This document shows, piece by piece, positions 20,425 through 29,616 of a DNA stretch of 64,000 nt (its first letter is position 1; the number at the start of each line of letters is the position of its first letter). The DNA lies in contig NZ_LVHI01000010.1 of NCBI RefSeq assembly GCF_001645385.1, forward strand, positions 1 to 64,000, given 5' to 3'. Source of the stretch: Rhodococcoides kyotonense (GTDB taxonomy: Bacteria; Actinomycetota; Actinomycetes; Mycobacteriales; Mycobacteriaceae). A program made the translations under genes and the position numbers. The notes below the pieces were generated by a model that worked only from the letters and a program-made list of their open reading frames with translations, did no database searches and was not told the origin of the DNA.

Positions 20425-21076
20425 TGGCCACCCGCGCCGACGCGTTCCACACGTCCAGACGCCATCCCAGGTCGGCGACGTCGCCGTGGCTGCTGAGCTG
20501 CACCCAACTGGTGTTCGACAGCCCGCCGAAGACAGGCCACCGGTCGACGGGAAGATCGAGCAACGCTGCGGTCAGTGCAGCGATCAGGCCGCCGTGCGCA
20601 ACGAGGACGACCGGATGATCGGCGCCGGACGCACCCCATTCCGGCAGCGCCGCGACCAGTTCCTGTACCACCGGCACACTACGGCGAGTGACGTCGACAC
20701 GGTTCTCCCCACCGGGCGGAGCCATCTGCGCGTCGGCGCGCCACCGGAGCCGCGCACCCGGTGCCACGGCGTCGACGTCGTGATGCGTCAACCCCTGCCA
20801 TTCGCCCAGGTGCGTCTCACGCAGACGTTCGTCCGAGGTGACGGCAAGGCCCGCCGCGTCGCCGAGAGCCGACGCGGTATCGAATGCGCGCTTCAGGTCC
20901 GACGAGACGATGCGGAGCGGCGAGCGCGCCGCCAGCACGGCGGCCGCGTCCTTCGCCTGCGTGCGACCGAGTTCGGTCAGATCGGTGTCGAGCTGGCCCT
21001 GCATACGATCGTTCGCGTTGTATTCCGTCTGACCGTGGCGCAGCAGGATCAACTGCCGCTTCGCGGCGATACTCAC
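20411..21076 (-). CDS. gpgP: Glucosyl-3-phosphoglycerate phosphatase (histidine phosphatase family)
   Basis: A 221-residue histidine phosphatase. The phosphohistidine motif LLRHGQT is at residues 10-16, and the glutamate block [10 protein letters not shown] and LVAHGGLI follow. At this locus in M. tuberculosis (Rv2419c) the enzyme is GpgP, which dephosphorylates glucosyl-3-phosphoglycerate to glucosylglycerate on the way to methylglucose lipopolysaccharide. The GTG at 21076 overlaps the rsfS stop (GTGA), so translation is coupled. The broader phosphoglycerate mutase-like family is an alternative if synteny misleads. Confidence 0.85.
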   Translation of the reverse strand: MSIAAKRQLILLRHGQTEYNANDRMQGQLDTDLTELGRTQAKDAAAVLAARSPLRIVSSDLKRAFDTASALGDAAGLAVTSDERLRETHLGEWQGLTHHDVDAVAPGARLRWRADAQMAPPGGENRVDVTRRSVPVVQELVAALPEWGASGADHPVVLVAHGGLIAALTAALLDLPVDRWPVFGGLSNTSWVQLSSHGDVADLGWRLDVWNASARVASDVL

Positions 21077-21468
21077 TGCTCCGATTCCGAGTCGGCGTCC
21101 CGGCGTTCGCCGATGCCGGGAACCTCGACGGTCGGGCAGTCCTTCCACAGACGCTCGAGAGCATAGAAGTTGCGCTCGTCGTTGTGCTGGACGTGGATCA
21201 CGACGTCGACGAAGTCGAGCAACGCCCACCGGCCCTCACGAGTGCCTTCCTTGCGGACCGGCTTGTATCCCGCCTCGCGCAGTTTGTCCTCGATGTTCTC
21301 GACGATCGAGCTGACCTGGCGCTCGTTGGGGGCGGAGGCGATGACGAAGCAGTCCGTGATGACCAACTGCTCCGAGACGTCGAGAACGACGACGTCGGTC
21401 GCCAGTTTGTCGTCGGCCGCGAGCGCCGCGATTCGTGCGACGTTCACGGCCTCGTCAGTTGCAGTCAC
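21073..21468 (-). CDS. rsfS: Ribosomal silencing factor RsfS
   Basis: A 131-residue RsfS/Iojap/YbeB protein that binds L14 and blocks subunit joining when nutrients are scarce. Family features are DVSEQLVITDCFVIASAPNE, the EGTREGRWALLDF segment and the VIHVQHNDERNFYALERLW signature. It starts directly after the nadD stop and overlaps gpgP by four bases. The charged C-terminal tail ([11 protein letters not shown]) is lineage-specific. Confidence 0.96.
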   Translation of the reverse strand: MTATDEAVNVARIAALAADDKLATDVVVLDVSEQLVITDCFVIASAPNERQVSSIVENIEDKLREAGYKPVRKEGTREGRWALLDFVDVVIHVQHNDERNFYALERLWKDCPTVEVPGIGERRDADSESEQ

Positions 21469-22233
21469 TTAGCTTCTCTCCCACTGGTTCGGGCTCGACT
21501 CCTCGGTCACGGAATCGGCCTGCTTGATCTTCTGCGGCACCGGCTCCGACATTGTGACGGAACCGTCGAGGCGTTGCTCGCCTCTGGGTCGATAGAGATT
21601 TCTCTTCGAGATGTACTGCACCACGCCGTCGGGCACGAGGTACCAGACCGGCCGATTCTCTGCCGCCCGCAACCGGCAATCCGTCGACGAAATGGCCAGC
21701 GCCGGGATCTCGATGAGCGTCAACGCATCGTCCGGAAGCGCCTGCAGGTGGTCCGCGAGGTGCTCGACTCCGAGCTCGAACCCCGGCCTCGACACACCGA
21801 CGAACTTGGCCAGCTCGAACAGTTCCTCCCAGTTCTGCCAGGTCAGAATACTCTCGAGCGCGTCCGCTCCCGTGATGAAGTACAGCTCGGCGGTCGGGTG
21901 CTGGGCTCGAAGGTCGCGCAGTGTGTCGACGGTGTACGTCAACTTCTCGCGGTCGACGTCGACCCGGCTCACCGAGAAACGTGGATTGGATGCGGTCGCG
22001 ATGACCGTCATGAGATACCGGTCCTCGGCGGGGCTGACCGCCTTGCCTTCCTTCTGCCACGGTGTTCCGGTCGGGACGAAGATGACCTCGTCCAGTCCGA
22101 AGCTGTTCGCGACCTCGCTGGCAGCGACGAGGTGACCGTGGTGAATGGGGTCGAACGTCCCGCCCATCACACCGAGTCTGCGGACCGCAGGACGGTGTGC
22201 AGACGAGTCGCTGGTCTGGGGTGGTCGGTGCAC
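21469..22233 (-). CDS. nadD: Nicotinate-nucleotide adenylyltransferase
   Basis: A 254-residue enzyme of NAD synthesis that converts nicotinate mononucleotide plus ATP to deamido-NAD. The nucleotidyltransferase motif [11 protein letters not shown] is near residues 24-34 and the C-terminal [12 protein letters not shown] motif fits NadD. A C-terminal extension of about 40 residues after the YISKRNLYR motif is longer than in E. coli. It lies immediately upstream of rsfS, the common bacterial pairing. The start is GTG 22233. Confidence 0.95.
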   Translation of the reverse strand: MHRPPQTSDSSAHRPAVRRLGVMGGTFDPIHHGHLVAASEVANSFGLDEVIFVPTGTPWQKEGKAVSPAEDRYLMTVIATASNPRFSVSRVDVDREKLTYTVDTLRDLRAQHPTAELYFITGADALESILTWQNWEELFELAKFVGVSRPGFELGVEHLADHLQALPDDALTLIEIPALAISSTDCRLRAAENRPVWYLVPDGVVQYISKRNLYRPRGEQRLDGSVTMSEPVPQKIKQADSVTEESSPNQWERS

Positions 22234-22261
22234 GATTGTCGAGCTTATCTGGCGAGTGTCG

Positions 22262-23677
22262 TCACACCGGCAGCAGACGTGCGACGAAGTCCGAGAGCTG
22301 GACCGCCGAACGACATTCGTACATGCCGATCACCTCGCCGTACACGTTCGCCGCGGAGTCACCGCTCCCCCATTGCCCCTTCGGTTCCGGGTTGAGCCAG
22401 TAGGCGTGCTTGGCGACGGACACCGTGCGCGCGAGCGCGTCGGTACCCGGGTCGCGGTAGTTGGTCCGGCCGTCTCCCAGCACCAGAACCGAGGAGCGCG
22501 ACGTCACCGCCGACGCGTACCGATCGTCGAACGTTCGGAACGCATTCCCGTAGTCGGAGTGGCCGTCGTACGTGATCAGATTCGCTTCCCGGACGATGCG
22601 CGTCATCGCGGCGCCGAGGTCCGAGCCGGAGTCGAAGAACTGCGTCACCTCGTCGGTCGAATCGATGAACGCGAAGATTCGTACCCGTGAGAACTGTTCG
22701 CGCAGCGCATGGACCAGCAGCAGCGTGAAGTGGCTGAAACCAGCGACGGATCCCGACACGTCGCACAACACGACGAGCTCGGGACGCGCCCGGCGCGGCT
22801 TGCGTTGCACGAGGTCGATCGGGACGCCGCCCGTCGACATGGACTTGCGCAGCGTGCGTCGTAGATCGATCGCGCCTGCCCTGCTTCGACTGCGTCGCAC
22901 GGCCAGCCTGCTGGCCAGAAGGCGCGCGAGCGGAGCGACACTGCGGCGAAGCGCAACCATCTCGGTGTCCGACGCGCGAAGGAAGTCGACTTCCTCGGCC
23001 AGCTTGGGAACTCCGTAACTCGCGACGCGTTCGCGTCCCAACTGTTCGGCGGCGCGGCGGCGTGTTTCCTGGTCGACCATTCTGCGCAGATCTGCGAGTC
23101 GCTGCGCTGCGGTCCGCTTGGCCACCTCGTCCTGGTAACCGCCTGCCGACCGGGTGGACCCGTCGTCCGCCTGACCGAGCAGTCCTTCGAGAATCCTGCT
23201 GAGCAGCGTGTCGGGTGCGACGTCGCGTAGCGCTTGATACGCCGAGAACGACGGACCGTTCGTGGACTTGTACTGACCGAGTTCTTCCACCATCTGAGCC
23301 GCGAGCAGTTCGGTGAGTTCGACGGCGTCCGGGCTGCCGTCGATCAGCAGCTCGGCGATCAGGTCGCGCAGTGCGGGGAAATCGACCTGCCCGTCCGGTG
23401 TGCGCGGCAGCGACGTGTCGATGTTTCCCGACTCCCGATGCCCCGACGCGGCGGGGAACCACAGGTCGAACAGCGCGTCGAACGTGGCCCGATGCGTCGG
23501 GCGACGCAGCAGCGAGCACGCGAGCCCCTCGCGCAGCGCCTCCCGGTCCATCAGGTCGAGGACCGACACGACCTTGCCCGCGTCGACGGTCTCCGACGGC
23601 CCGACGGCCACACCACGCCTGCGCAACGCCTCGACGAAGTCGACGAGATGACCGGGAAACCCGTGCGAGGAGTGCAT
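22262..23677 (-). CDS. VWA-domain protein of the CoxE type, MoxR partner (Rv2425c-like)
   Basis: A 471-residue soluble protein with a von Willebrand factor A domain in its C-terminal half. The MIDAS metal site reads [20 protein letters not shown], and [15 protein letters not shown] follows. The N-terminal half is helical. It begins one base after the MoxR-type ATPase stop, forming a MoxR/VWA chaperone pair of the kind thought to insert metals or mature large complexes. The client is not evident from neighbours. Confidence 0.85.
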   Translation of the reverse strand: MHSSHGFPGHLVDFVEALRRRGVAVGPSETVDAGKVVSVLDLMDREALREGLACSLLRRPTHRATFDALFDLWFPAASGHRESGNIDTSLPRTPDGQVDFPALRDLIAELLIDGSPDAVELTELLAAQMVEELGQYKSTNGPSFSAYQALRDVAPDTLLSRILEGLLGQADDGSTRSAGGYQDEVAKRTAAQRLADLRRMVDQETRRRAAEQLGRERVASYGVPKLAEEVDFLRASDTEMVALRRSVAPLARLLASRLAVRRSRSRAGAIDLRRTLRKSMSTGGVPIDLVQRKPRRARPELVVLCDVSGSVAGFSHFTLLLVHALREQFSRVRIFAFIDSTDEVTQFFDSGSDLGAAMTRIVREANLITYDGHSDYGNAFRTFDDRYASAVTSRSSVLVLGDGRTNYRDPGTDALARTVSVAKHAYWLNPEPKGQWGSGDSAANVYGEVIGMYECRSAVQLSDFVARLLPV

Positions 23678-23678
23678 G

Positions 23679-24566
23679 TCAGTTCAGCCGAAGCTCGGCT
23701 GCAGCCTTGTCCTGGTCCGACTGGTGCTTGAGCACCACGCCGAGCGTCGTACGCACCGCGTCGTCGTCGAGGGTGTCCAGCCCGAGGGCGAGCAGCGTGC
23801 GTCCCCAGTCGATGGTCTCGGCAACCGACGGCAGCTTCTTGAGCTGCATCGCGCGCAGCACACGGACCGTACGGACCATCTGTTCGGCTACGGCTTCCGG
23901 AAGCTCGGGCACCCGGCTGGCCAGAATGCGTCGCTCGAGATCGGCGTCCGGGAAATCGAGGTGCAGGAAGAGGCACCGCCGCTTCAGCGCCTCCGACAGC
24001 TCGCGCGTCGCGTTCGAGGTGAGCACGACGAACGGGGTGCGCGTCGCCGTGATGGTTCCGAGCTCGGGGATGGTGACGGCGAAATCGCTGAGTATCTCGA
24101 GCAGCAGGCCCTCGATCTCGACGTCCGCTTTGTCGGTCTCGTCGATCAGCAGGACCGTCGGATCCTCACGACGAATGGCCTGCAGAAGCGGCCGCGCGAG
24201 CAGGAACTCCTCGGAGAACACGTCGAGCTTGGTCTCGTCCCAATCCTGCGCGCCGCCGGATCCCGACTGGATACGCAGAATCTGTTTCGCGTGGTTCCAC
24301 TCGTAGAGCGCTCTCGCCTCGTCGACGCCCTCGTAGCACTGCAGTCGAACGAGCTCGGCGCCCGACGTCTGTGCCACCGCCCTGGCCAACTCGGTCTTGC
24401 CGACACCGGCAGGACCCTCGATGAGAAGCGGCTTGCCGAGCCGGTCGGCCAGGAACACGGACGTCGCCGTGGCCTTGTTCGCCAGATATCCGGTCTCGGC
24501 GAGTCGTGCGACTACGTCGTCGACACTGCCGAACAAGGGAGGGGAAGTCGGAAGCGCTCGATCCAC
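23679..24566 (-). CDS. MoxR-family AAA ATPase (Rv2426c-like)
   Basis: A 295-residue AAA+ ATPase with Walker A GPAGVGKTE (51-59), Walker B LLIDETDKAD, a sensor-1 VLTSNATRELSEALKRR block and a winged C-terminal part. The length is normal for the MoxR/APE subgroup. It forms an operon with the following VWA protein and lies 23 bases after proA. The GTG start at 24566 is supported by the distance to conserved sequence. Confidence 0.9.
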   Translation of the reverse strand: MDRALPTSPPLFGSVDDVVARLAETGYLANKATATSVFLADRLGKPLLIEGPAGVGKTELARAVAQTSGAELVRLQCYEGVDEARALYEWNHAKQILRIQSGSGGAQDWDETKLDVFSEEFLLARPLLQAIRREDPTVLLIDETDKADVEIEGLLLEILSDFAVTIPELGTITATRTPFVVLTSNATRELSEALKRRCLFLHLDFPDADLERRILASRVPELPEAVAEQMVRTVRVLRAMQLKKLPSVAETIDWGRTLLALGLDTLDDDAVRTTLGVVLKHQSDQDKAAAELRLN

Positions 24567-24589
24567 GTCTGGTGTCCTTTGCTGTCAGC

Positions 24590-25873
24590 TCATGCTTGTC
24601 GGGTGTGGCCTTCGCCCCAGACGATCCACTTGGTGGAGGTCAGCTCGGGAAGACCCATCGGCCCGCGTGCGTGCAACTTCTGCGTCGAGATGCCGATCTC
24701 GGCGCCGAACCCGAACTGCTCACCGTCGGTGAACGCCGTCGACGCGTTGACCATGACGGCGGCCGCGTCGACTCGGGTGGTGAACTCCTTGGCGGCCTTC
24801 AGATCCGAGGTGACGATGGCCTCGGTGTGGCCGGTGCCGAACGTGTCGATGTGTGCGATCGCCGCGTCGATGCCGTCGACGACCTTCAGCGCGACGTCGA
24901 GCGACAGATACTCCTCCGACCAGTCCGTGTCCGTCGCCGGAACCAGACCGGGCAGGTCGCCGTGTACGACGACGCTGTGCGCCTGCAGCGCCTGCAGCAA
25001 CTGTGGCACGGCGGTCTCCGCGACGGCCGCGTCGACCAAGATGGTCTCGGCGGCGTTGCACACGCTGACGCGTCGGGTCTTGGCGTTCAGCACGATCCTC
25101 TCGGCCATCTCGAGGTCTGCTGCCGCGTGCACGTAGACGTGGCAGTTACCGACGCCCGTCTCGATGGTCGGAACCGTGGCGTCGCGCACGACCGCCGAGA
25201 TCAACCCTGCGCCTCCGCGAGGAATGACGACATCGACGAGACCACGAGCCTGGATGAGGTGGGTCACGGACGCGCGGCTCGCGCTGGAAAGCAGCTGTAC
25301 GGCGTCCACGGGTAGGCCGCGCGCAGCGAGCGAACCCTGGATCGCGTCGACCAGGGCAGCGTTGGACCGTGCAGCCGACGACGAGCCGCGCAGCAGCGCG
25401 GCGTTGCCGGACTTGAACGCGAGCCCGAACGCGTCGACGGTGACGTTGGGACGAGCCTCGTAGACCATGCCGACGACGCCGAGCGGAACCCGCAGTTGGC
25501 GAATGTCCAGGCCGTTGGGAAGCGTCGATCCGCGTACGACCTCGCCGACGGGGTCGGGCAGCCCGGCCACCTGACGTAGTCCTGCGGCAATGCCGTCGAT
25601 TCGCGCCTCGGTCAGGCGAAGTCGGTCGAGCAGTCCCTCGTCGGTCCCCGCGGCGCGAGCAGCGTCGACATCCTCGGTGTTCGCTGCGATGACCTGCGGC
25701 GCGGCGGCCAGCACTGCGTCGGCTGCCGCATGCAGCGCCGCATCCTTCTCTGCGGTGGTCAGCAGGGCCAGTGCCCGCGACGCCACCCGTGCACGCCGAG
25801 CTGCAACGTGCACCTGCTCACGCTCGTCCGTACCGCCGGTGGCCTGAGACTCCGCAAAGGATGGTGCAGTCAT
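24590..25873 (-). CDS. proA: Gamma-glutamyl phosphate reductase
   Basis: A 427-residue aldehyde-dehydrogenase-fold enzyme that reduces gamma-glutamyl phosphate to glutamate semialdehyde, the second step of proline synthesis. Signature segments are [37 protein letters not shown] and the catalytic-cysteine block [19 protein letters not shown]. It is the first gene of the leftward run ending in holA. Its pathway partner proB is 20 kb away, beyond the accessory segment; the two are also separated in M. tuberculosis. Confidence 0.97.
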   Translation of the reverse strand: MTAPSFAESQATGGTDEREQVHVAARRARVASRALALLTTAEKDAALHAAADAVLAAAPQVIAANTEDVDAARAAGTDEGLLDRLRLTEARIDGIAAGLRQVAGLPDPVGEVVRGSTLPNGLDIRQLRVPLGVVGMVYEARPNVTVDAFGLAFKSGNAALLRGSSSAARSNAALVDAIQGSLAARGLPVDAVQLLSSASRASVTHLIQARGLVDVVIPRGGAGLISAVVRDATVPTIETGVGNCHVYVHAAADLEMAERIVLNAKTRRVSVCNAAETILVDAAVAETAVPQLLQALQAHSVVVHGDLPGLVPATDTDWSEEYLSLDVALKVVDGIDAAIAHIDTFGTGHTEAIVTSDLKAAKEFTTRVDAAAVMVNASTAFTDGEQFGFGAEIGISTQKLHARGPMGLPELTSTKWIVWGEGHTRQA

Positions 25874-25985
25874 GCACTACACAGTAACCAGAACGGCCCG
25901 GCGGGTTGCAGCGTGATCGAGGGAATGCACCTCCGCTCGGGTGGGTTACCGAAACGGCGAGTGTATTTCGACGAAGGAGAGTTTC

Positions 25986-27089
25986 TTGAGTGCCCTGTTC
26001 GAACCCCTGACCCTGCGCGGCGTGACGTTCCCGAATCGCGTGTGGATGGCACCGATGTGCCAGTACTCCGCCGATACCGCAGGTGACCGCGTCGGAGCGC
26101 CGAACGACTGGCATCGGACCCATCTGATCAGTCGTGCGCTCGGCGGAGCGGGTCTCATTCTGACGGAGGCCTCTGCGGTGAGCCCGGACGGGCGAATCAG
26201 TCCAGCGGACCTCGGAATCTGGAACGACACGCAGACCGAGGCGTTCGCCGAGATCGTCGCGAAGATCGAGGAGCACGGCTCGGTTCCGGGGATCCAGCTC
26301 GCACACGCAGGACGGAAAGCGTCGACGACCGCTCCGTGGCTCGGCGGCAAGTCCATTCCTGCCGACGAGGAACTCGGATGGGAGACCATCGGACCCAGCG
26401 CTGTCGCGTTCGGTGACTACTCGACGCCGCGCGCCGCGACGACCGAGGACATCTCGCGGATCGTGCGCGACTTCGTCGCCGCGGCGGAACGGTCGTTGCG
26501 CGCCGGCTTCAAGGTCGCGGAAATCCATGCCGCGCACGGGTATCTGGTGCACCAGTTCCTGTCCCCCGCCAGCAACACTCGCACCGACGAGTACGGCGGC
26601 GACTTCGCCGGCCGTACCCGGTTGCTCGTCGAGATCGTCGACGCGGTGCGTGAGGTCTGGCCTGCCGAACTGCCACTGTTCGTCCGTGTCTCCGCAACCG
26701 ATTGGCTCGACGAGGACACCGAGGGTCTCGAGGCGCCGAGTTGGACGTCGGATCAGACCGTCGCGCTCGTTCAGTTGCTGGCCGACCACGGCGTCGACTT
26801 GATCGATGTGTCCACCGGCGGCAACGTGCGCGCGAAGATCCCGGTCGAACCCGGCTACCAGGTTCCGTTCGCGAAGCGAGTGCAGAACGAGACGAAAATC
26901 CCTGCCGCGGCCGTCGGCCTCATCACCGAACCGAAGCAGGCCGAGGACATCGTGTCCTCCGGTGAGGCGGAGGCCGTCCTTCTCGCCCGTGAACTGCTGC
27001 GCGACCCGTACTGGCCCCGCCGCGCGGCGCGCGAACTCGGTGCGGACATCGCGCCCGCCGTGGCTCCGCAGTACGAGCGCGCTTTCTGA
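25986..27089 (+). CDS. Old yellow enzyme-family NADPH dehydrogenase (YqjM-like)
   Basis: A 367-residue FMN oxidoreductase of the YqjM (class III) old yellow enzymes, which reduce activated alkenes. Visible are MAPMCQYS with the redox-tuning cysteine at residue 25, the FMN/substrate motif QLAHAGRKAS and the HAAHGYLVHQFLSP motif. A TTG at 25986 is taken as start because GAAGGAGAG ends 5 bases upstream and the product then aligns at residue 1 with the family. It is divergent from proA and marks the left edge of the accessory segment. Confidence 0.88.
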   Translation: MSALFEPLTLRGVTFPNRVWMAPMCQYSADTAGDRVGAPNDWHRTHLISRALGGAGLILTEASAVSPDGRISPADLGIWNDTQTEAFAEIVAKIEEHGSVPGIQLAHAGRKASTTAPWLGGKSIPADEELGWETIGPSAVAFGDYSTPRAATTEDISRIVRDFVAAAERSLRAGFKVAEIHAAHGYLVHQFLSPASNTRTDEYGGDFAGRTRLLVEIVDAVREVWPAELPLFVRVSATDWLDEDTEGLEAPSWTSDQTVALVQLLADHGVDLIDVSTGGNVRAKIPVEPGYQVPFAKRVQNETKIPAAAVGLITEPKQAEDIVSSGEAEAVLLARELLRDPYWPRRAARELGADIAPAVAPQYERAF

Positions 27090-27096
27090 TGTGGGG

Positions 27097-28065
27097 TCAG
27101 CTCGAGACGAAACCGAGCTTCTTGTCGACCACGTTCTCGAGATCGGTCGACGACGCATACCGCTCGAAATTCGCGACGAACAGATCCGCCAGGCGGCGGC
27201 GCCAGCCCACGGCGTCGCCGCTCATGTGCGGTGTGACGACGACGTTCTCGGCAGACCACAGAGGGCTGTCCTCCGGCAACGGTTCGGTGTCGAACACGTC
27301 GAGCGCCGCCCCGCCGACGTGACCACTGCGTAGCGCGTCGAGAAGCGCTGCGCTGTCGAGTAATTCACCGCGCCCGACGTTCACGACGCGAACACCCGGT
27401 TTGGCCGCGGCGAGCACGTCTGCATCGACGACCCGCCGCGTCGCGTCGGTCAGCGGGGCGATGAGAATCAGATAGTCGACGTCGTGCACCACCTTTGCCA
27501 GCGTCGAACTGGCATGCACGACACCGAAATCGGGGTCCCCGTCGCGAGAGGTGCGTCCGACGCCACTGACCTTCATGCCCACCGCCGTCAGGATGCGGGC
27601 GATTTCACGGCCGATGGCGCCGGTACCCACCACCATCGCGTGTGTGGTGTCGATCAGTTCCGTTTCTCGATGCCGCCATTCGCGTCGCTGCTGCAGCTGC
27701 GCGGACACCGCGGAATCCTTGGCGAACGCCAGGATCTGGCCGAGTACGAATTCGGCGATGGGACGGTCGAAAACTCCTCGCGAATTGGTCACGACGACAT
27801 CGGATTCCGCGAGAGCGTCGAACATCAGCGAGTCGACGCCCGCCGCGGCGATGTGAATCCATCTCAGCGAATCGCAACGATCCCACACATCGGGGACCGC
27901 CGACGAGAAGAAATCCCACAGCAGCAGGACGTCCGCGCCGGGCATGGCGTCCCCGAGGGTATCCGCCGTGGCGTAACGCACCTCGGCCACAGCGGATACC
28001 GCGTCCAGCCCCTCGGGGAGGTGATCGGCGTGGAGGACGACGACGATCGGCCGATCGACCGTCAA
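27097..28065 (-). CDS. D-2-hydroxyacid dehydrogenase family protein
   Basis: A 322-residue NAD(P)-dependent dehydrogenase. The Rossmann motif GTGAIG lies at 147-152, and the active-site residues are R232 (NVGRGELLD), E261 (FDTEPLPE) and H280 (VTPHMSGD). Family members interconvert 2-oxoacids and D-2-hydroxyacids. It is the second gene of a unit with a ProP-like symporter, overlapping its stop by four bases. In the ectoine cluster context it might reduce an oxo acid made by the class I aminotransferase, but this is a guess. Confidence 0.85.
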   Translation of the reverse strand: MTVDRPIVVVLHADHLPEGLDAVSAVAEVRYATADTLGDAMPGADVLLLWDFFSSAVPDVWDRCDSLRWIHIAAAGVDSLMFDALAESDVVVTNSRGVFDRPIAEFVLGQILAFAKDSAVSAQLQQRREWRHRETELIDTTHAMVVGTGAIGREIARILTAVGMKVSGVGRTSRDGDPDFGVVHASSTLAKVVHDVDYLILIAPLTDATRRVVDADVLAAAKPGVRVVNVGRGELLDSAALLDALRSGHVGGAALDVFDTEPLPEDSPLWSAENVVVTPHMSGDAVGWRRRLADLFVANFERYASSTDLENVVDKKLGFVSS

Positions 28066-29516
28066 CCCTTGTACCCCACCAGCTCGACGCCCGACGCCGC
28101 GACCTCGTCGTCGTTGTCACCTGGACACTGGGTGCCGCGCAACGAACGTCCTGCAGTTTCCGGCATCAGCAGAATCGGAACGAAAGCGATTGCGGCAGCC
28201 AGCATCATGTAGAAACCGGGCACCAGGTTGGAGCCGGTCCGGTCGATCAGGAACGTCAGGATCAGAGGTGCGGTACCGCCGAACAACGACGTCGAGACGT
28301 TGTAGCCGATCGCGAACGCGCCGTACCGAACCTGCGTCGGGAACAGCGCGGGCAGCGTCGACGACACGCACGAACACATGATGACCAGCAGGATGCCGAG
28401 ACCCAGCAGACCGATCGTCTGACCGACCAGTCCGGTGTTGATGATGAGCAGGAACAGCGGCACGCTGAACACGAAGTAGCCGACGCACGCCGCCAGGAGC
28501 AGAGGCTTTCGGCCGACGCGGTCGGACAGCGATCCGATCGGGTTGATGATGGCCATCATGACGAGCATGATCACGACCAGCGTGAAGTTGGACTGAGTCG
28601 TGCTGTGCCCCAACGTGTCACTGAGGTACGACGGCAGGAACGTGAGCACCGTGTAGTAGGCGATGTTCAGCAGCAGAACGAATCCCATCAGGATGAGAAT
28701 GCGCTGCCAGTACGTCATCGTGGTCTTGAGCGACGCGATCGCGCCGCCACCCTCCGAGCCCTCGGAGACGGTCTCGCCGTCGGCCTTCGCCTCGGAGAAC
28801 ACCGGCGAATCTTCGAGTCGCGTGCGGAGCCACAGCGCGATGATGCCGAGGGGCAACGTCACGAGGAACGGAATTCTCCAACCCCATGCCTCCATCGTGT
28901 CGTCGCCGAGACCGAGGTTGAGCAACGTGCACAGAGTGGCGCCTGCGACAGTGCCTGCGAGAGTGCCGAATTCGAGGAACGAACCGAAGAATCCGCGACG
29001 CTTGTCCGGGGCGTATTCCGCCATGAACACGGCGGCGCCACCGTATTCGCCACCGGTGGAGAACCCCTGCACGAGCCGGCAGACGAGGAGCAGGATCGGC
29101 GCGAGGATGCCGACGGTGTCGAAGGTCGGCAGAATGCCGATCGCTGCGGTCGCGACCGACATCATCGTGACGGTCAGGACCAGCACCTTCTGGCGACCGA
29201 TACGGTCACCGAGTGGTCCGAGAACGATTCCGCCGATCGGGCGAATGATGAACGACGCCGCGAGAACCGCGAACGTGGACAACAGGCTGGCCCCGCCGTC
29301 CTCCGACGGGAAGAAGTTCGCGGCGACGTAGACGGCCAGGTAGCCGTAGACCGCGTAGTCGAACCATTCGACGGCGTTACCGAGTGCAGAGCCACCGATG
29401 GCTCGATGCAGAACTTTCTTCTCCTCCGGGTTCAACTCTTTGGTGTCCGGCGGATAACCGGTGGTCGAACTGTCGGACTCGCTACTGCTAGACCCACTAC
29501 TGGAAGATCGTGTCAC
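28062..29516 (-). CDS. ProP-like osmolyte/proton symporter (MFS, metabolite:H+ symporter family)
   Basis: A 484-residue twelve-helix MFS transporter. Long stretches resemble E. coli ProP: SALGNAVEWFDYAVYGYLAV, RPIGGIVLGPLGDRIGRQKV, RLVQGFSTGGEYGGAAVFMA, EYAPDKRRGFFGS and SSTLPALFPTQVRY. ProP imports proline, glycine betaine and ectoine with protons. The serine-rich N-terminus is unusual, and the long ProP C-terminal coiled coil is absent, so osmotic self-regulation may differ. Lying beside ectoine-hydrolase genes, it most likely imports ectoine, but other MHS members carry shikimate, citrate or proline. GTG start 29516 follows GAGAGG. A TTGT-N2-ACAA palindrome lies 19 bases upstream. Confidence 0.85.
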   Translation of the reverse strand: MTRSSSSGSSSSESDSSTTGYPPDTKELNPEEKKVLHRAIGGSALGNAVEWFDYAVYGYLAVYVAANFFPSEDGGASLLSTFAVLAASFIIRPIGGIVLGPLGDRIGRQKVLVLTVTMMSVATAAIGILPTFDTVGILAPILLLVCRLVQGFSTGGEYGGAAVFMAEYAPDKRRGFFGSFLEFGTLAGTVAGATLCTLLNLGLGDDTMEAWGWRIPFLVTLPLGIIALWLRTRLEDSPVFSEAKADGETVSEGSEGGGAIASLKTTMTYWQRILILMGFVLLLNIAYYTVLTFLPSYLSDTLGHSTTQSNFTLVVIMLVMMAIINPIGSLSDRVGRKPLLLAACVGYFVFSVPLFLLIINTGLVGQTIGLLGLGILLVIMCSCVSSTLPALFPTQVRYGAFAIGYNVSTSLFGGTAPLILTFLIDRTGSNLVPGFYMMLAAAIAFVPILLMPETAGRSLRGTQCPGDNDDEVAASGVELVGYKG

Positions 29517-29534
29517 GGTCCATTACCTCTCGCT

Positions 29535-29544
29535 TTGTGAACAA
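29535..29544. promoter_or_regulatory. Operator-like palindrome upstream of the ProP-like gene
   Basis: TTGTGAACAA is a TTGT-N2-ACAA inverted repeat, a shortened version of the GATTGT-N2-ACAATC sites at 33388 and 37012. It lies 19 bases upstream of the symporter start. Ten bases is short, so chance occurrence is possible; its position supports it. Confidence 0.4.
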
Positions 29545-29616
29545 CGTGGAGCGTCGGGCAGGTACTTCGCAGCGTTTCACACTACGGAAGCAAAAATTCG
29601 ACTTTTCGCACTACCC

